Source: CAZEAN01 sp964510225
Lineage (GTDB): Bacteria; Planctomycetota; Planctomycetia; Isosphaerales; Isosphaeraceae
Direction: 5' to 3'
DNA: 25,523 nt
Assembly: GCA_964510225.1 (NCBI GenBank)
Contig: CAZEAN010000081.1
Span: 1 to 25,523 of the forward strand
The position numbers and the translations under genes were made by a program. The notes below the pieces were generated by a model. The model made no database searches and was not told where the DNA came from. It saw only the letters and a program-made list of their open reading frames with translations. Shown one piece after another: positions 8,687-14,812 of the stretch. The number at the start of each line of letters is the position of its first letter. The stretch's first letter is position 1.

Positions 8687-9702
8687 CCTTCCCCTCCGCC
8701 GTCACCGCCATCGCTCCCTTCGTCACTGTAGAAGCCAGAGTCGTCATGATGATCATCATTGGCTTCCTCGAAGTAGCATTGGTCTTGGGCGCCAAGACGC
8801 TTGAGTTCGACGCGGAGCGCCTTGGAGAGATCGAGGAATTCCGAGACATTGAGCATTTCGGCACGGACCTCCCCTGGTAAGTCGAGCCGGTCCAAGAGCT
8901 GGTCGACCGTCGATTTGTCTGGCCAGGTGGTTCGCCAGAGGCTGTAGATCACACGACGGAGGTGCTTCCGACGTAGCAGGAAGATCCGGCGGACGACATG
9001 ATGGAACCAAGCTAAGTCATCAATCACCAGGCGTTTTGCTGGGTCAGGGACAATCTTGATGATCGCCGAGTGCACTTTGGGTCGAGGCCAAAAGACCTTC
9101 GGTGAAAGCATCCGGACGATCTCAGGATTTGCGAGTGCTTGGACCATGACGGAGAGTGAGCTGTACAGTGAGGATCCGGGGCTTGCTACGATTCGTTCCG
9201 CGAGTTCTCGTTGGATCGTTACTGCGATCAACGACGGCGAGAGTTCAGGATGAAGGAGGAGGTTCGAGATAATTGGGGTGGCAACGTTGTACGGTAAGTT
9301 GGCAACGAGTTTGAATTCGCGATCCTCAGCGATCGCCAGCCCTGCTCGAATCTGATCAAGGACCTCAGGGGCCATCGCTGATTTTCGGGCGAGTGCATCA
9401 CAGTTGAGGACTCGGACGTTAGGGAGGCCGGATACCGATTGAGCAGCCAACTCTGTCAATCGAGGATCGATCTCGACCGAGACGACTGCAGATGCATGCT
9501 GGGCGAGAAGCTCGGTTAGGGCTCCTGTACCGGCACCGACCTCCAAAATGACATCCCGTGCATTAACTTCAGCTGCCTTCAAAATGAGTTCATGAAGGTT
9601 AAGGTCGATCAGGAAATTCTGACCGTATCTACGGTTGGGCGCAATCCCCCGACTCGCAAAGAGTGACTTGAGATAGGTGAGTGTTTGGCGGTTTCCTTGC
9701 AT
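8683..9702 (-). CDS. rsmA: 16S rRNA (adenine1518-N6/adenine1519-N6)-dimethyltransferase
   Basis: RsmA/KsgA dimethylates two adjacent adenines in helix 45 of 16S rRNA, using S-adenosylmethionine, late in 30S assembly. From the ATG at 9702 the protein has 339 residues. The family signature GIAPNRRYGQNFL is at about 19-31, SAM motif I LEVGAGTGALTE at 53-64, acidic motif VEIDP at about 76-80, and catalytic motif IV NLPYN at 135-139. The frame is open up to a TTG at 9750, but that adds a basic segment unlike the family, so ATG 9702 is preferred. The last 30 or so residues are an unusual tail rich in Asp, Glu, Gly and His (EANDDHHDDSG, ending GGDGGGEG). It lies between ribE (54 bp upstream) and the VWA gene, with which it overlaps by 4 bp. 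Confidence 0.95.
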   Translation of the reverse strand: MQGNRQTLTYLKSLFASRGIAPNRRYGQNFLIDLNLHELILKAAEVNARDVILEVGAGTGALTELLAQHASAVVSVEIDPRLTELAAQSVSGLPNVRVLNCDALARKSAMAPEVLDQIRAGLAIAEDREFKLVANLPYNVATPIISNLLLHPELSPSLIAVTIQRELAERIVASPGSSLYSSLSVMVQALANPEIVRMLSPKVFWPRPKVHSAIIKIVPDPAKRLVIDDLAWFHHVVRRIFLLRRKHLRRVIYSLWRTTWPDKSTVDQLLDRLDLPGEVRAEMLNVSEFLDLSKALRVELKRLGAQDQCYFEEANDDHHDDSGFYSDEGSDGGDGGGEG

Positions 9703-9756
9703 CAAAAAATGTTTCCAGCGTCTGATTCTTCGATTCAAGTGCTTGGTCAAGAGTCG

Positions 9757-10377
9757 TTAGGTCTGATCTGCGGCGAGCGAGGGGCTGCCCGCGAGCAGCT
9801 TCTGGACGTGTTTCGCGAGCATGTCGGTTTCGAGATTGACTTTTGCGTTGATCGAGAGTGTTCCGAGGGTTGTTACCTCAAGAGTATGCGGTATGAGCAT
9901 TATCGAAAACGAATCACTCCAGACATCGACCAAAGTGAGACTGACCCCATCGACCGCAATCGAACCCTTCGGGACCATCAGTGGAGTCCAGTCACTCCCG
10001 ACTTCAAAGCGGAGAAACTCCCAGTCGCCTTCCGTTCTCCGTTCGACCAGTTTGCCGGTGAGGTCAACATGGCCTTGGACAAAGTGACCACCGAGTCGGT
10101 CACCGACCCTCAGTGCACGTTCCAAATTGACCGCGCTATCTGTCTCCTTGGTTCCTAGATTCGTCCTCGCGAGTGTTTCAGGGCCTGCCTGTACTTCGAA
10201 GCGATCTCCGGCAACTTCAACAGCGGTCAGACAGCAACCGTTAACCGCAATACTCTCGCCCACTACGATCGGATCCGTCTGACTGAGGTTCGGCCATCGG
10301 ATCCTGAATCTCTTGCCCGCCCCTTCTTCTGCAACGTGCTCAATCGGAGCAAGCGTCTGAATGATCCCTGTAAACAT
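9757..10377 (-). CDS. ribE: Riboflavin synthase, alpha subunit
   Basis: Converts two molecules of 6,7-dimethyl-8-ribityllumazine to riboflavin plus the pyrimidinedione, the last step of riboflavin synthesis. The 206-residue length and the start MFTGIIQTLAPIE are diagnostic. Two tandem lumazine-binding barrels are visible: GESIAVNGCCLTAVEV in the N-terminal half and GSIAVDGVSLTLVDV in the C-terminal half, with GHFVQGHVD between them. It is the first gene of a minus-strand unit with rsmA and the VWA gene. No other rib genes are in the window, and I see no FMN riboswitch (RFN) conserved segments in the upstream 258 bp. The same gene is called ribC in Escherichia coli. Confidence 0.95.
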   Translation of the reverse strand: MFTGIIQTLAPIEHVAEEGAGKRFRIRWPNLSQTDPIVVGESIAVNGCCLTAVEVAGDRFEVQAGPETLARTNLGTKETDSAVNLERALRVGDRLGGHFVQGHVDLTGKLVERRTEGDWEFLRFEVGSDWTPLMVPKGSIAVDGVSLTLVDVWSDSFSIMLIPHTLEVTTLGTLSINAKVNLETDMLAKHVQKLLAGSPSLAADQT

Positions 10378-10467
10378 CGGTAGTATCTCGAAAAGCTCCC
10401 ACTTTCGTCAGAGAGTCGAACAACCAGAAAACGGCCTGACCCGATCCGATTGTTGTGCAGGAGAGCT

Positions 10468-10473
10468 ATTGTA
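10468..10473 (-). promoter_or_regulatory. Possible -10 box (TACAAT) upstream of ribE
   Basis: On the minus strand TACAAT lies about 90 bp before the ribE ATG. It is one base from the sigma-70 -10 consensus, but I cannot find a convincing -35 hexamer 16-18 bp upstream. Offered only as a candidate promoter for the ribE-rsmA-VWA unit. Confidence 0.22.
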
Positions 10474-10548
10474 GTCTAGGAACGATCGATCAGCCTGAGG
10501 ATGTCCATTGCATCATAGCCTGATCTTTCGGTCCGGAGTAGAATGTGA

Positions 10549-10586
10549 ATGATCGATGATTGAGCTGGATTGCTCCATGATCGATG
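10549..10586. repeat. Direct repeat ATGATCGATG with 28-bp period upstream of the reductase gene
   Basis: ATGATCGATG occurs at 10549-10558 and 10577-10586, in the divergent ribE/aldo-keto-reductase intergenic region and 50-87 bp before the reductase ATG. The related core GATCGAT also occurs near 10484. It may be a regulator binding site or chance. The rest of 10378-10635 shows nothing else I can support. Confidence 0.3.
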
Positions 10587-10635
10587 GCGACCCCTCATTA
10601 TTTCTCTCTCCAAATTTACTACGGAGGCATTCACG

Positions 10636-11553
10636 ATGCTCCCTCCGATTGACCGCCGCGGTTTCCTGACGGGCACCACTCTTGCTGGTACGGTTGCAGC
10701 TTCGTCGCTTGCTGGGTTCGGACCAACCGCTTATGGTCGTCCAGTCCGAGCGATCCCTCAATCGCCCACCGATACCGTCAAGCTCGGTGAAACGGGGATC
10801 GAGCTTAGCTTGATCGGGATCGGCACTGGGAGCCATGGGGTCAATCAGTCGAGCAATCAAACAAAGCTCGGTCTCAAAGAATTCTGCAGAGTGATCCGGC
10901 ACGCCCACGATTCGGGGATCCGTTTTTTCGATGTCGCGGACCAGTATGGCAGCCATACGTATCTCCGCGAGGCCCTCAAAGGGATTCCGCGCGAGTCATA
11001 CGTCATCCAGACCAAGACTCACGCACATGATGAGCGTGAAGCGAAAAGTCACCTCGAACGCTATCGGATGGAACTGAATGTCGACTATGTGGACACACTG
11101 CTCCTCCATTGCATGAGAACGGCGGATTGGACTCAAGAAAACGCCGGTGCGATGGAATACTTTAGTAAGGCGAAAGAGCAGGGGCTGGTCCGTGCTCATG
11201 GCGTTTCCTGTCATGGGATGGAGCCGCTCCAGGTTGCAGCGACTCACCCTTGGGTTGAGGTCGACCTCGCGCGGGTCAATCCTGAAGGGGTCGTCATGGA
11301 TAGCAAGAATCCTGACGATGTCACAGAACAGCTTATAAAGATGCATCAATCAGGCAAAGGTGTCCTTGGAATGAAAATCTGCGGCAACGGCCAGTTCAAA
11401 GATCCGGCACGCCGCGACGCCTCGCTCCGTTTCGTCTTCGGGCTCGGCTTTGTTGATGCCATCGTCGTTGGCCTCGAATCAACTGCTCAGATCGATGACC
11501 TCTTAGTCCGTGCCGATCGTGCTCTTGCGGATGTCCGAAGCCTCGGTGCTTGA
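10636..11553 (+). CDS. Aldo/keto reductase with Tat signal peptide
   Basis: A 305-residue aldo/keto reductase family protein. The start is the ATG at 10636, which has GGAGG 8 bases upstream; an upstream ATG at 10570 lacks a comparable site. The N-terminus reads IDRRGFLTGTTLAG, a twin-arginine signal (Arg7, Arg8), then a hydrophobic stretch and an Ala-rich region ending near TAYG. The catalytic tetrad is visible: Asp99 and Tyr104 (FFDVADQYGSHTYLREAL), Lys127 (YVIQTKTH) and His158 (DTLLLHCM). The reaction would be NAD(P)H-linked reduction or oxidation of a carbonyl or sugar substrate. The Tat signal implies it is exported folded with its cofactor. It is divergent from ribE and 96 bp before the DUF1232 gene, with which it may be co-transcribed. 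The substrate is unknown. Confidence 0.92.
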   Translation: MLPPIDRRGFLTGTTLAGTVAASSLAGFGPTAYGRPVRAIPQSPTDTVKLGETGIELSLIGIGTGSHGVNQSSNQTKLGLKEFCRVIRHAHDSGIRFFDVADQYGSHTYLREALKGIPRESYVIQTKTHAHDEREAKSHLERYRMELNVDYVDTLLLHCMRTADWTQENAGAMEYFSKAKEQGLVRAHGVSCHGMEPLQVAATHPWVEVDLARVNPEGVVMDSKNPDDVTEQLIKMHQSGKGVLGMKICGNGQFKDPARRDASLRFVFGLGFVDAIVVGLESTAQIDDLLVRADRALADVRSLGA

Positions 11554-11606
11554 AGTCGCTGATCTTGGACCAACGTACCCGTCGTTTGTTTCCGAATGAG
11601 AATGAA

Positions 11607-11625
11607 GGCTCCACCCGACGGAGCC
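11607..11625. repeat. Short hairpin between the reductase and DUF1232 genes
   Basis: GGCTCC at 11607-11612 and GGAGCC at 11620-11625 form a 6-bp stem with a 7-nt loop, 25 bp before the next start codon. It lacks a U-run. It could affect translation of the downstream gene or be fortuitous. Confidence 0.3.
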
Positions 11626-11649
11626 GATTCGTATCGAGGAGAGTTCACC

Positions 11650-12123
11650 ATGATTTCGGATCGGCTCCGACGCTTATTCAAGTTGCAATCTAAAGAACAG
11701 CCGGAAGCGAGTCAGCCAGAGACCCCAGCGGCGACCGTTCGTCCCGAAGATTATGTGGGTGATAGTCAGGAAGCGAACGAACAAGCCGTCCGTGACGGCT
11801 TCATGGTCAAAGCGAAGAGTTTTATCTCGAAGATTCCGATGGCTGACGAAGTCGTTGCGTCCTATTTCTGTATGCTCGATCCCGCGACTCCAAGGTGGGT
11901 CAAGGGGGTCGTTGCGGCTGCGCTTGCTTACTTCATCATGCCGATCGACGCCGTCATGGACGCGATTCCCGTCGCTGGTCTCACGGATGATATTGGTGTT
12001 TTGAGTGTGGCACTGACATCGATTTCAGCCTATATCACCGATGAACATCGAGCGAAAGCACGACAGTGGATGCGGTCCGAACAAGTCAAGGGAGCTAAAC
12101 CGGTCGACGAGGTAATCTCCTGA
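11650..12123 (+). CDS. YkvA/DUF1232 family membrane protein
   Basis: A 157-residue protein starting at the ATG at 11650, preceded by GAGGAGAG at good spacing; the longer frame from 11596 has no such site. Residues about 1-45 are polar. About 60-130 carry the YkvA/DUF1232 pattern: a helix (VKAKSFISKIPMADEVVASYFCM), then DPATPRWVKGVVAAALAYFIMPIDAVMDAIP and GLTDDIGVLSVAL. The PID-x(5)-DAIP-x(4)-DDIGVL arrangement matches the SPIDLIPDFIPVLGYLDD-type hallmark of the family. One or two membrane helices are likely. The family is widespread, with no firmly assigned function. It is the last chromosomal-type gene before the cassette-like island. Confidence 0.85.
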   Translation: MISDRLRRLFKLQSKEQPEASQPETPAATVRPEDYVGDSQEANEQAVRDGFMVKAKSFISKIPMADEVVASYFCMLDPATPRWVKGVVAAALAYFIMPIDAVMDAIPVAGLTDDIGVLSVALTSISAYITDEHRAKARQWMRSEQVKGAKPVDEVIS

Positions 12124-12280
12124 GACTGTTAAGGATTGCACTTGCTCCCTCTGTTGTTTGCTCTTCAGTTGATATGCTTTATCGACCAGCGCGATTGAGC
12201 TCTCTGACCTAATCCAACAACTAGGGCACTTCTGCCCCCTCCCGTTTCTTCCATCGATTTGCCAGCGATACGTTGCAAAC

Positions 12281-12299
12281 TCTGATCAGTTTGATCAGA
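12281..12299. repeat. Perfect 8-bp palindrome, 3-nt spacer
   Basis: TCTGATCA at 12281-12288 is inverted as TGATCAGA at 12292-12299. It could be an operator or a small hairpin after the DUF1232 gene. It is not followed by a T-run. Confidence 0.4.
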
Positions 12300-12370
12300 A
12301 TCGACCCGCTCGGTGATTCTAGAAGGATTAATGGGCGTGTTGTGACACAGGCGTTGTCCTTCTACTCCTT

Positions 12371-12377
12371 GTTAGGC
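12371..12377 (+). other. Cassette-type core site GTTAGGC (left boundary)
   Basis: GTTAGGC matches the GTTRRRY integron recombination core. It is followed by GGC, giving GTTAGGCGGC, the same ten bases as at 13937-13946. It stands 90 bp before the first island ORF on the same strand, as expected for the start of a cassette. No attC stem is recognisable immediately upstream. Confidence 0.45.
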
Positions 12378-12467
12378 GGCTCCCGCTCATGGCGGTCAGT
12401 GGGGCTGTCCGCCGCTCGTTGGGTCCAGGGCCAAGCGGCGAACGGGTAGCACAGGTAGCCTTTGGTG

Positions 12468-13421
12468 ATGGGCACCAAGTCGAAGAGGTATACCGAATTG
12501 GGATGGGTGCGGCCCTTGTGGGTTGTGCCCCTGGCAGCAACGGCGCACGTGGCCGGGCAGGCGCTCGCCTCGATCGTCCTGGCATCGTCCTCGCTCGAAC
12601 GGCCGAACTTGCCTCACGCCGTGGGCATGGGGCAACTGGTGGCCTGGGGATGGATCAGTTCCGCCTTCATCTCCCTCGGAGTCGCGCCGCTGTCACGGTG
12701 GCTGAGGGGAGGGTTGTTCACTCGCTGGTTGGTGCTCTCTGCGTTCATCTTCCTGGTGAATAAGGCCAACGCGGCCATCGAGATGACGATTTTCACCACG
12801 ATTGGGGGGCAAGCCTACCTCGCCGCCAGCGGAGTGCTCCCGGCGCTGCTCTGCGCGGGCGTGCTGGTGGCGATCCCGCCGGTCCGGTCCGAAGCGCCGA
12901 GCCTCGCCGATGATCGATCCAGCGGGGGACTGGCCTGGCGTCTGGCGGTCGGCTGGCTCGCATTTCCCACGGCCTATCTCATCTTCGGCATGCTGATCGC
13001 GCCGCTCGTGATCGACTCGTACTTGTCGGACGAAAGCATGCTGATCGTGCCGCCGATGGGTACGATTCTCGGCGTGCAGGCGATCCGCAGCGTGTTGTTC
13101 CTGCTGCCGACGCTCGCCGTGATTGAGCGATGGACAGGCAACCGCCTCGGACTCTGGCTCGCCCTAGGCTGGTCCCATTGGGCGCTGGTCGGCCTTGCCG
13201 GACTGGTGATGCCGAATGAGCTGCTCAGCGTGAATCTCCGGCTGGTGCATTCGCTGGAGATCGGCGCGGCTTCGTTCGCGTATACAGGTATCATGGTCGC
13301 CGTGCTCGCCGCGGGCTGTAGCCCTGGCGGCTTGACTACCGGTGCTCCGGCCCCGCGGATCGCCGGGGCAAGGTCTTCGTGCCCAGGTCCCTCCAGCCTC
13401 GGCCAGGACGCCTCCCCATGA
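12468..13421 (+). CDS. Unrecognised polytopic membrane protein (cassette 1 ORF)
   Basis: An ORF of 317 residues from the ATG at 12468; a TTG at 12462 and GTG at 12465 are in frame, and no strong ribosome site distinguishes them. Seven or eight hydrophobic segments are apparent, for example about 17-37, 55-75, 85-100, 112-140, 163-190, 205-225, 235-260 and 275-295. The C-terminal 30 residues are Pro/Ser/Gly-rich and non-hydrophobic. I recognise no family. By eye, G/C-ending codons look more frequent than in neighbouring genes, consistent with foreign origin. It lies between a GTTAGGC core (12371) and an attC-like palindrome (13539-13659), in the normal cassette orientation. The ORF is long and hydrophobic enough to be a real gene, but no function is proposed. 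Confidence 0.65.
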   Translation: MGTKSKRYTELGWVRPLWVVPLAATAHVAGQALASIVLASSSLERPNLPHAVGMGQLVAWGWISSAFISLGVAPLSRWLRGGLFTRWLVLSAFIFLVNKANAAIEMTIFTTIGGQAYLAASGVLPALLCAGVLVAIPPVRSEAPSLADDRSSGGLAWRLAVGWLAFPTAYLIFGMLIAPLVIDSYLSDESMLIVPPMGTILGVQAIRSVLFLLPTLAVIERWTGNRLGLWLALGWSHWALVGLAGLVMPNELLSVNLRLVHSLEIGAASFAYTGIMVAVLAAGCSPGGLTTGAPAPRIAGARSSCPGPSSLGQDASP

Positions 13422-13538
13422 GCTGTGGACGATTCTGGTACGCTTCAATGACACGTTGTCACGAATCCGGACAGTATGCGATTGATTGGAGCCGACTAAG
13501 GCTCACGGCCGTCGGGGGCCGCCACAGGCGGCGCCAAC

Positions 13539-13659
13539 GGTTAACAAGGCGCTGCAGCTGACCGGCCTCGCCCGTTCCAATTGCAGCTTTGGTAGCCTCT
13601 CGCATTGAACTTGGGCGACACAGGTGTCCGCCGGCAGCAGAGCGCCCTGTCCGTTAGGC
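13539..13659 (+). repeat. attC-like integron recombination site 1
   Basis: The left end is GGTTAAC (13539-13545, imperfect RYYYAAC) and the right end is the exact core GTTAGGC (13653-13659). Inner arms pair as GCTG-A-CCGGC (13557-13566) with GCCGGCAGC (13630-13638), leaving A13561 unpaired. Next to them GGCGCT (13548-13553) pairs with AGCGCC (13641-13646). An imperfect palindrome of 121 bp with an extrahelical base in the left arm is the structural hallmark of attC. It directly follows the first island ORF. Confidence 0.6.
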
Positions 13660-13817
13660 CGACCCCGCACATGTGTTTGTCGGTGCGACAGCGGTGATTA
13701 CAGCGGGGGGTGGCAAGCGGGCAATCGCTCTGCTGGGCTGGCCCGCACCAGACTAGACGCTCCGTGGTGAGCGGGTCGGTCTAACCACCGGCTAGGCCGA
13801 CTGTCTCGTGCAGGTCG
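13660..13817. other. Gene-less mini-cassette or spacer
   Basis: This interval runs from the core of attC-like site 1 to the inverse core of site 2 and has no convincing ORF. GTTAGGCCGACC at 13653-13664 is mirrored by GGTCGGTCTAAC at 13774-13785 (11 of 12 paired). The interval therefore looks like a very short cassette bounded by oppositely oriented half-sites, or two fused and degraded sites. Confidence 0.4.
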
Positions 13818-13822
13818 GCCTA
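13793..13822. repeat. Hairpin overlapping the left end of attC-like site 2
   Basis: AGGCCGACTG (13793-13802) pairs with CAGGTCGGCCT (13811-13821) with one bulged G around an 8-nt loop. It uses the same GGCCGAC sequence found beside the neighbouring core sites, suggesting derivation from att half-sites. Confidence 0.5.
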
Positions 13823-13943
13823 ACCCCACGGATGTTGAAGCGGACACGAGTCCAGTGGCCGCATTCTGGTGGTGCTAGATCGTTGGGCGGACGCTGGGAT
13901 GGCATCGTGGCCTCTGCAGTGTCCGCTTAACACGTCGTTAGGC
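13818..13943 (+). repeat. attC-like integron recombination site 2
   Basis: Outer boxes are GCCTAAC (13818-13824) and GTTAGGC (13937-13943), exact inverse complements. Inner boxes are TTGAAGCGGACAC (13835-13847) and GTGTCCGCTTAA (13919-13930). These pair perfectly apart from one extra base, G13837, on the left, the extrahelical-base signature of attC. Pairing continues imperfectly inward (CAGTGGCC with GGCCTCTG). The length of 126 bp is within the known attC range. The outer spacers are unequal (10 and 6 nt). The next cassette ORF starts 38 bp after the core. Confidence 0.72.
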
Positions 13944-13980
13944 GGCGGAGGGCAGAGCGGAGTAAAACTTGGAAGTTTAG

Positions 13981-14490
13981 ATGACGACCCGAGTACAAGA
14001 CCTGTACGACCAGAGGGTAAGCAAATACTTCCGCCGGTGGCGGTATCTGGCTACGGTGGTGCTTGCCCTCGAAATTCCCCTTGCCCTGCTATTACCTGGC
14101 CCCTTGCGGCGTCAAATTAATGACTTTCTGGACAGCGTGCAACTCGGTATACCCGGCCATCCTCTGCCAATTGTATTATTCTGTGTTGGATTGATTTTAT
14201 ATCAGTTAGTCACTACGGCTATTCAGTCACGCCTCACTGATGCTGATTTCTTAATGCATGCTTGCGCAATCAGGGTAGGAGCAGTTTTTGCTGCACTAGT
14301 TCTCTGTTTGATTCCAGGACTCGCCCCAGGCCTGCGAATCGCCGTAGTCGTACCGTTTATAGTGATCATGATTGGGTTTAACAACGATGATCGGCTCGGG
14401 GGAAGTACAGGCAACGCCCAACCTCTCGCTGCAGCGGGCGCTGTGGTGGAGAGTCTTCGCGCCCTTTATCGGCGCTGCCGTCTTCGTTAG
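13981..14490 (+). CDS. Cassette 2 membrane protein, 5' part of a probably frameshifted gene
   Basis: An ORF of 169 residues with ATG at 13981, preceded by GGAAG at short spacing and lying 38 bp after a GTTAGGC core. Hydrophobic segments are at about 21-42, 61-82, 95-112 and 114-131. After residue 131 the sequence turns Ala/Gly/Arg-rich, and it stops at TAG 14488-14490. In the +1 frame from 14372 onward a second hydrophobic reading begins (next entry). A single extra G in the GGGGG run at 14398-14402 would explain the switch. By eye the base composition looks more AT-rich than cassette 1. No family is recognised. Confidence 0.55.
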   Translation: MTTRVQDLYDQRVSKYFRRWRYLATVVLALEIPLALLLPGPLRRQINDFLDSVQLGIPGHPLPIVLFCVGLILYQLVTTAIQSRLTDADFLMHACAIRVGAVFAALVLCLIPGLAPGLRIAVVVPFIVIMIGFNNDDRLGGSTGNAQPLAAAGAVVESLRALYRRCRLR

Positions 14491-14716
14491 CCTATCGAGT
14501 TTGATTCTGGAAATACCGGTGATCGCCCTCTTCGAGGCACTTGGTCCGAATCCTTGGCTCGCTGAGAAGTTTGCGTCGGCGGCACTGAACCTCTTGAAGC
14601 TCGCCATTACATCCTTCGCATCGTTTATCATCGTTTACGTCGTCCTACTGAAGGAGTTCCGCGAGTTCCGAATTACGTTGCTGAGCCGAGATATCAAGAG
14701 CGACTCGTCTGCCTAA
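14387..14716 (+). CDS. Cassette 2 membrane protein, 3' part (frame +1) or small overlapping gene
   Basis: The ATG at 14387 opens 109 residues with no visible ribosome site. The frame is closed upstream by TGA at 14369-14371, so any frame switch from the preceding ORF must fall within 14372-14487. Hydrophobic segments lie at about 24-47 (FAPFIGAAVFVSLSSLI) and 75-92 (FASFIIVYVVLL), followed by a charged C-terminus. Its stop TAA (14714-14716) sits inside the inverse core GCCTAAC, a common arrangement in integron cassettes. Most likely it is the C-terminal half of one interrupted protein of roughly 245 residues. A genuine overlapping gene is the alternative. Confidence 0.45.
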   Translation: MIGSGEVQATPNLSLQRALWWRVFAPFIGAAVFVSLSSLILEIPVIALFEALGPNPWLAEKFASAALNLLKLAITSFASFIIVYVVLLKEFREFRITLLSRDIKSDSSA

Positions 14717-14780
14717 CACGGCGCTGCAGCTGACCGGCCACCGCTCATTCAGACCAGTTCTGGTAGCCTCTGGCAAGTGA
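14711..14780 (+). repeat. Left half of a third attC-like site, right half missing
   Basis: GCCTAAC at 14711-14717 is followed by GGCGCTGCAGCTGACCGGCC (14720-14739). These 20 bases are identical to 13548-13567 in attC-like site 1, and TGGTAGCCTCT recurs further on in both. No matching right arm or GTTRRRY core is found downstream before the next gene, so the site looks truncated. The end coordinate is where similarity to site 1 fades. Confidence 0.55.
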
Positions 14781-14812
14781 AACACGGCCCTCAGCCCTCG
14801 CCCATGGGTGGG

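Larger units (their letters stand above)
12124..12467. other. Gene-free interval at left edge of the island
   Basis: No coding region could be supported in these 344 bp. It contains the perfect palindrome at 12281-12299 and the cassette-type core GTTAGGC at 12371-12377. A RYYYAAC-type hexanucleotide context (ATCCAAC, 12212-12218) is present, but I do not see a paired attC stem ending at 12377. The left end may therefore be an attI-like or degraded site. Confidence 0.5.
13422..13980. other. Gene-free interval occupied by attC-like sites
   Basis: These 559 bp hold no ORF I would call. They contain two attC-like palindromes (13539-13659 and 13818-13943) and a spacer of about 120 bp between them, plus a strong hairpin at 13793-13822. 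The start of the next cassette ORF follows at 13981. Confidence 0.6.

Noticed and set aside
9685..10158. 157-residue plus-strand ORF opposite rsmA and ribE
   Set aside because: Lies wholly antisense to two unmistakable core genes.
10378..10635. FMN riboswitch (RFN element) upstream of ribE
   Set aside because: None of the conserved RFN segments could be found on the minus strand.
12389..12763. 124-residue ORF overlapping the start of cassette 1 ORF
   Set aside because: Arg/Gly-rich frame shadow in G/C-rich DNA; the competing frame gives a coherent membrane protein.
13869..14120. 83-residue ORF across attC-like site 2
   Set aside because: Its first half is the palindrome itself and it is out of frame with the hydrophobic cassette gene.
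14405..14435. Possible extra attC start (GCCCAAC then CTGCAGCGGGCGC) within cassette 2
   Set aside because: Resembles the left end of an attC, but no right core follows at a suitable distance and the segment lies within the coding overlap.
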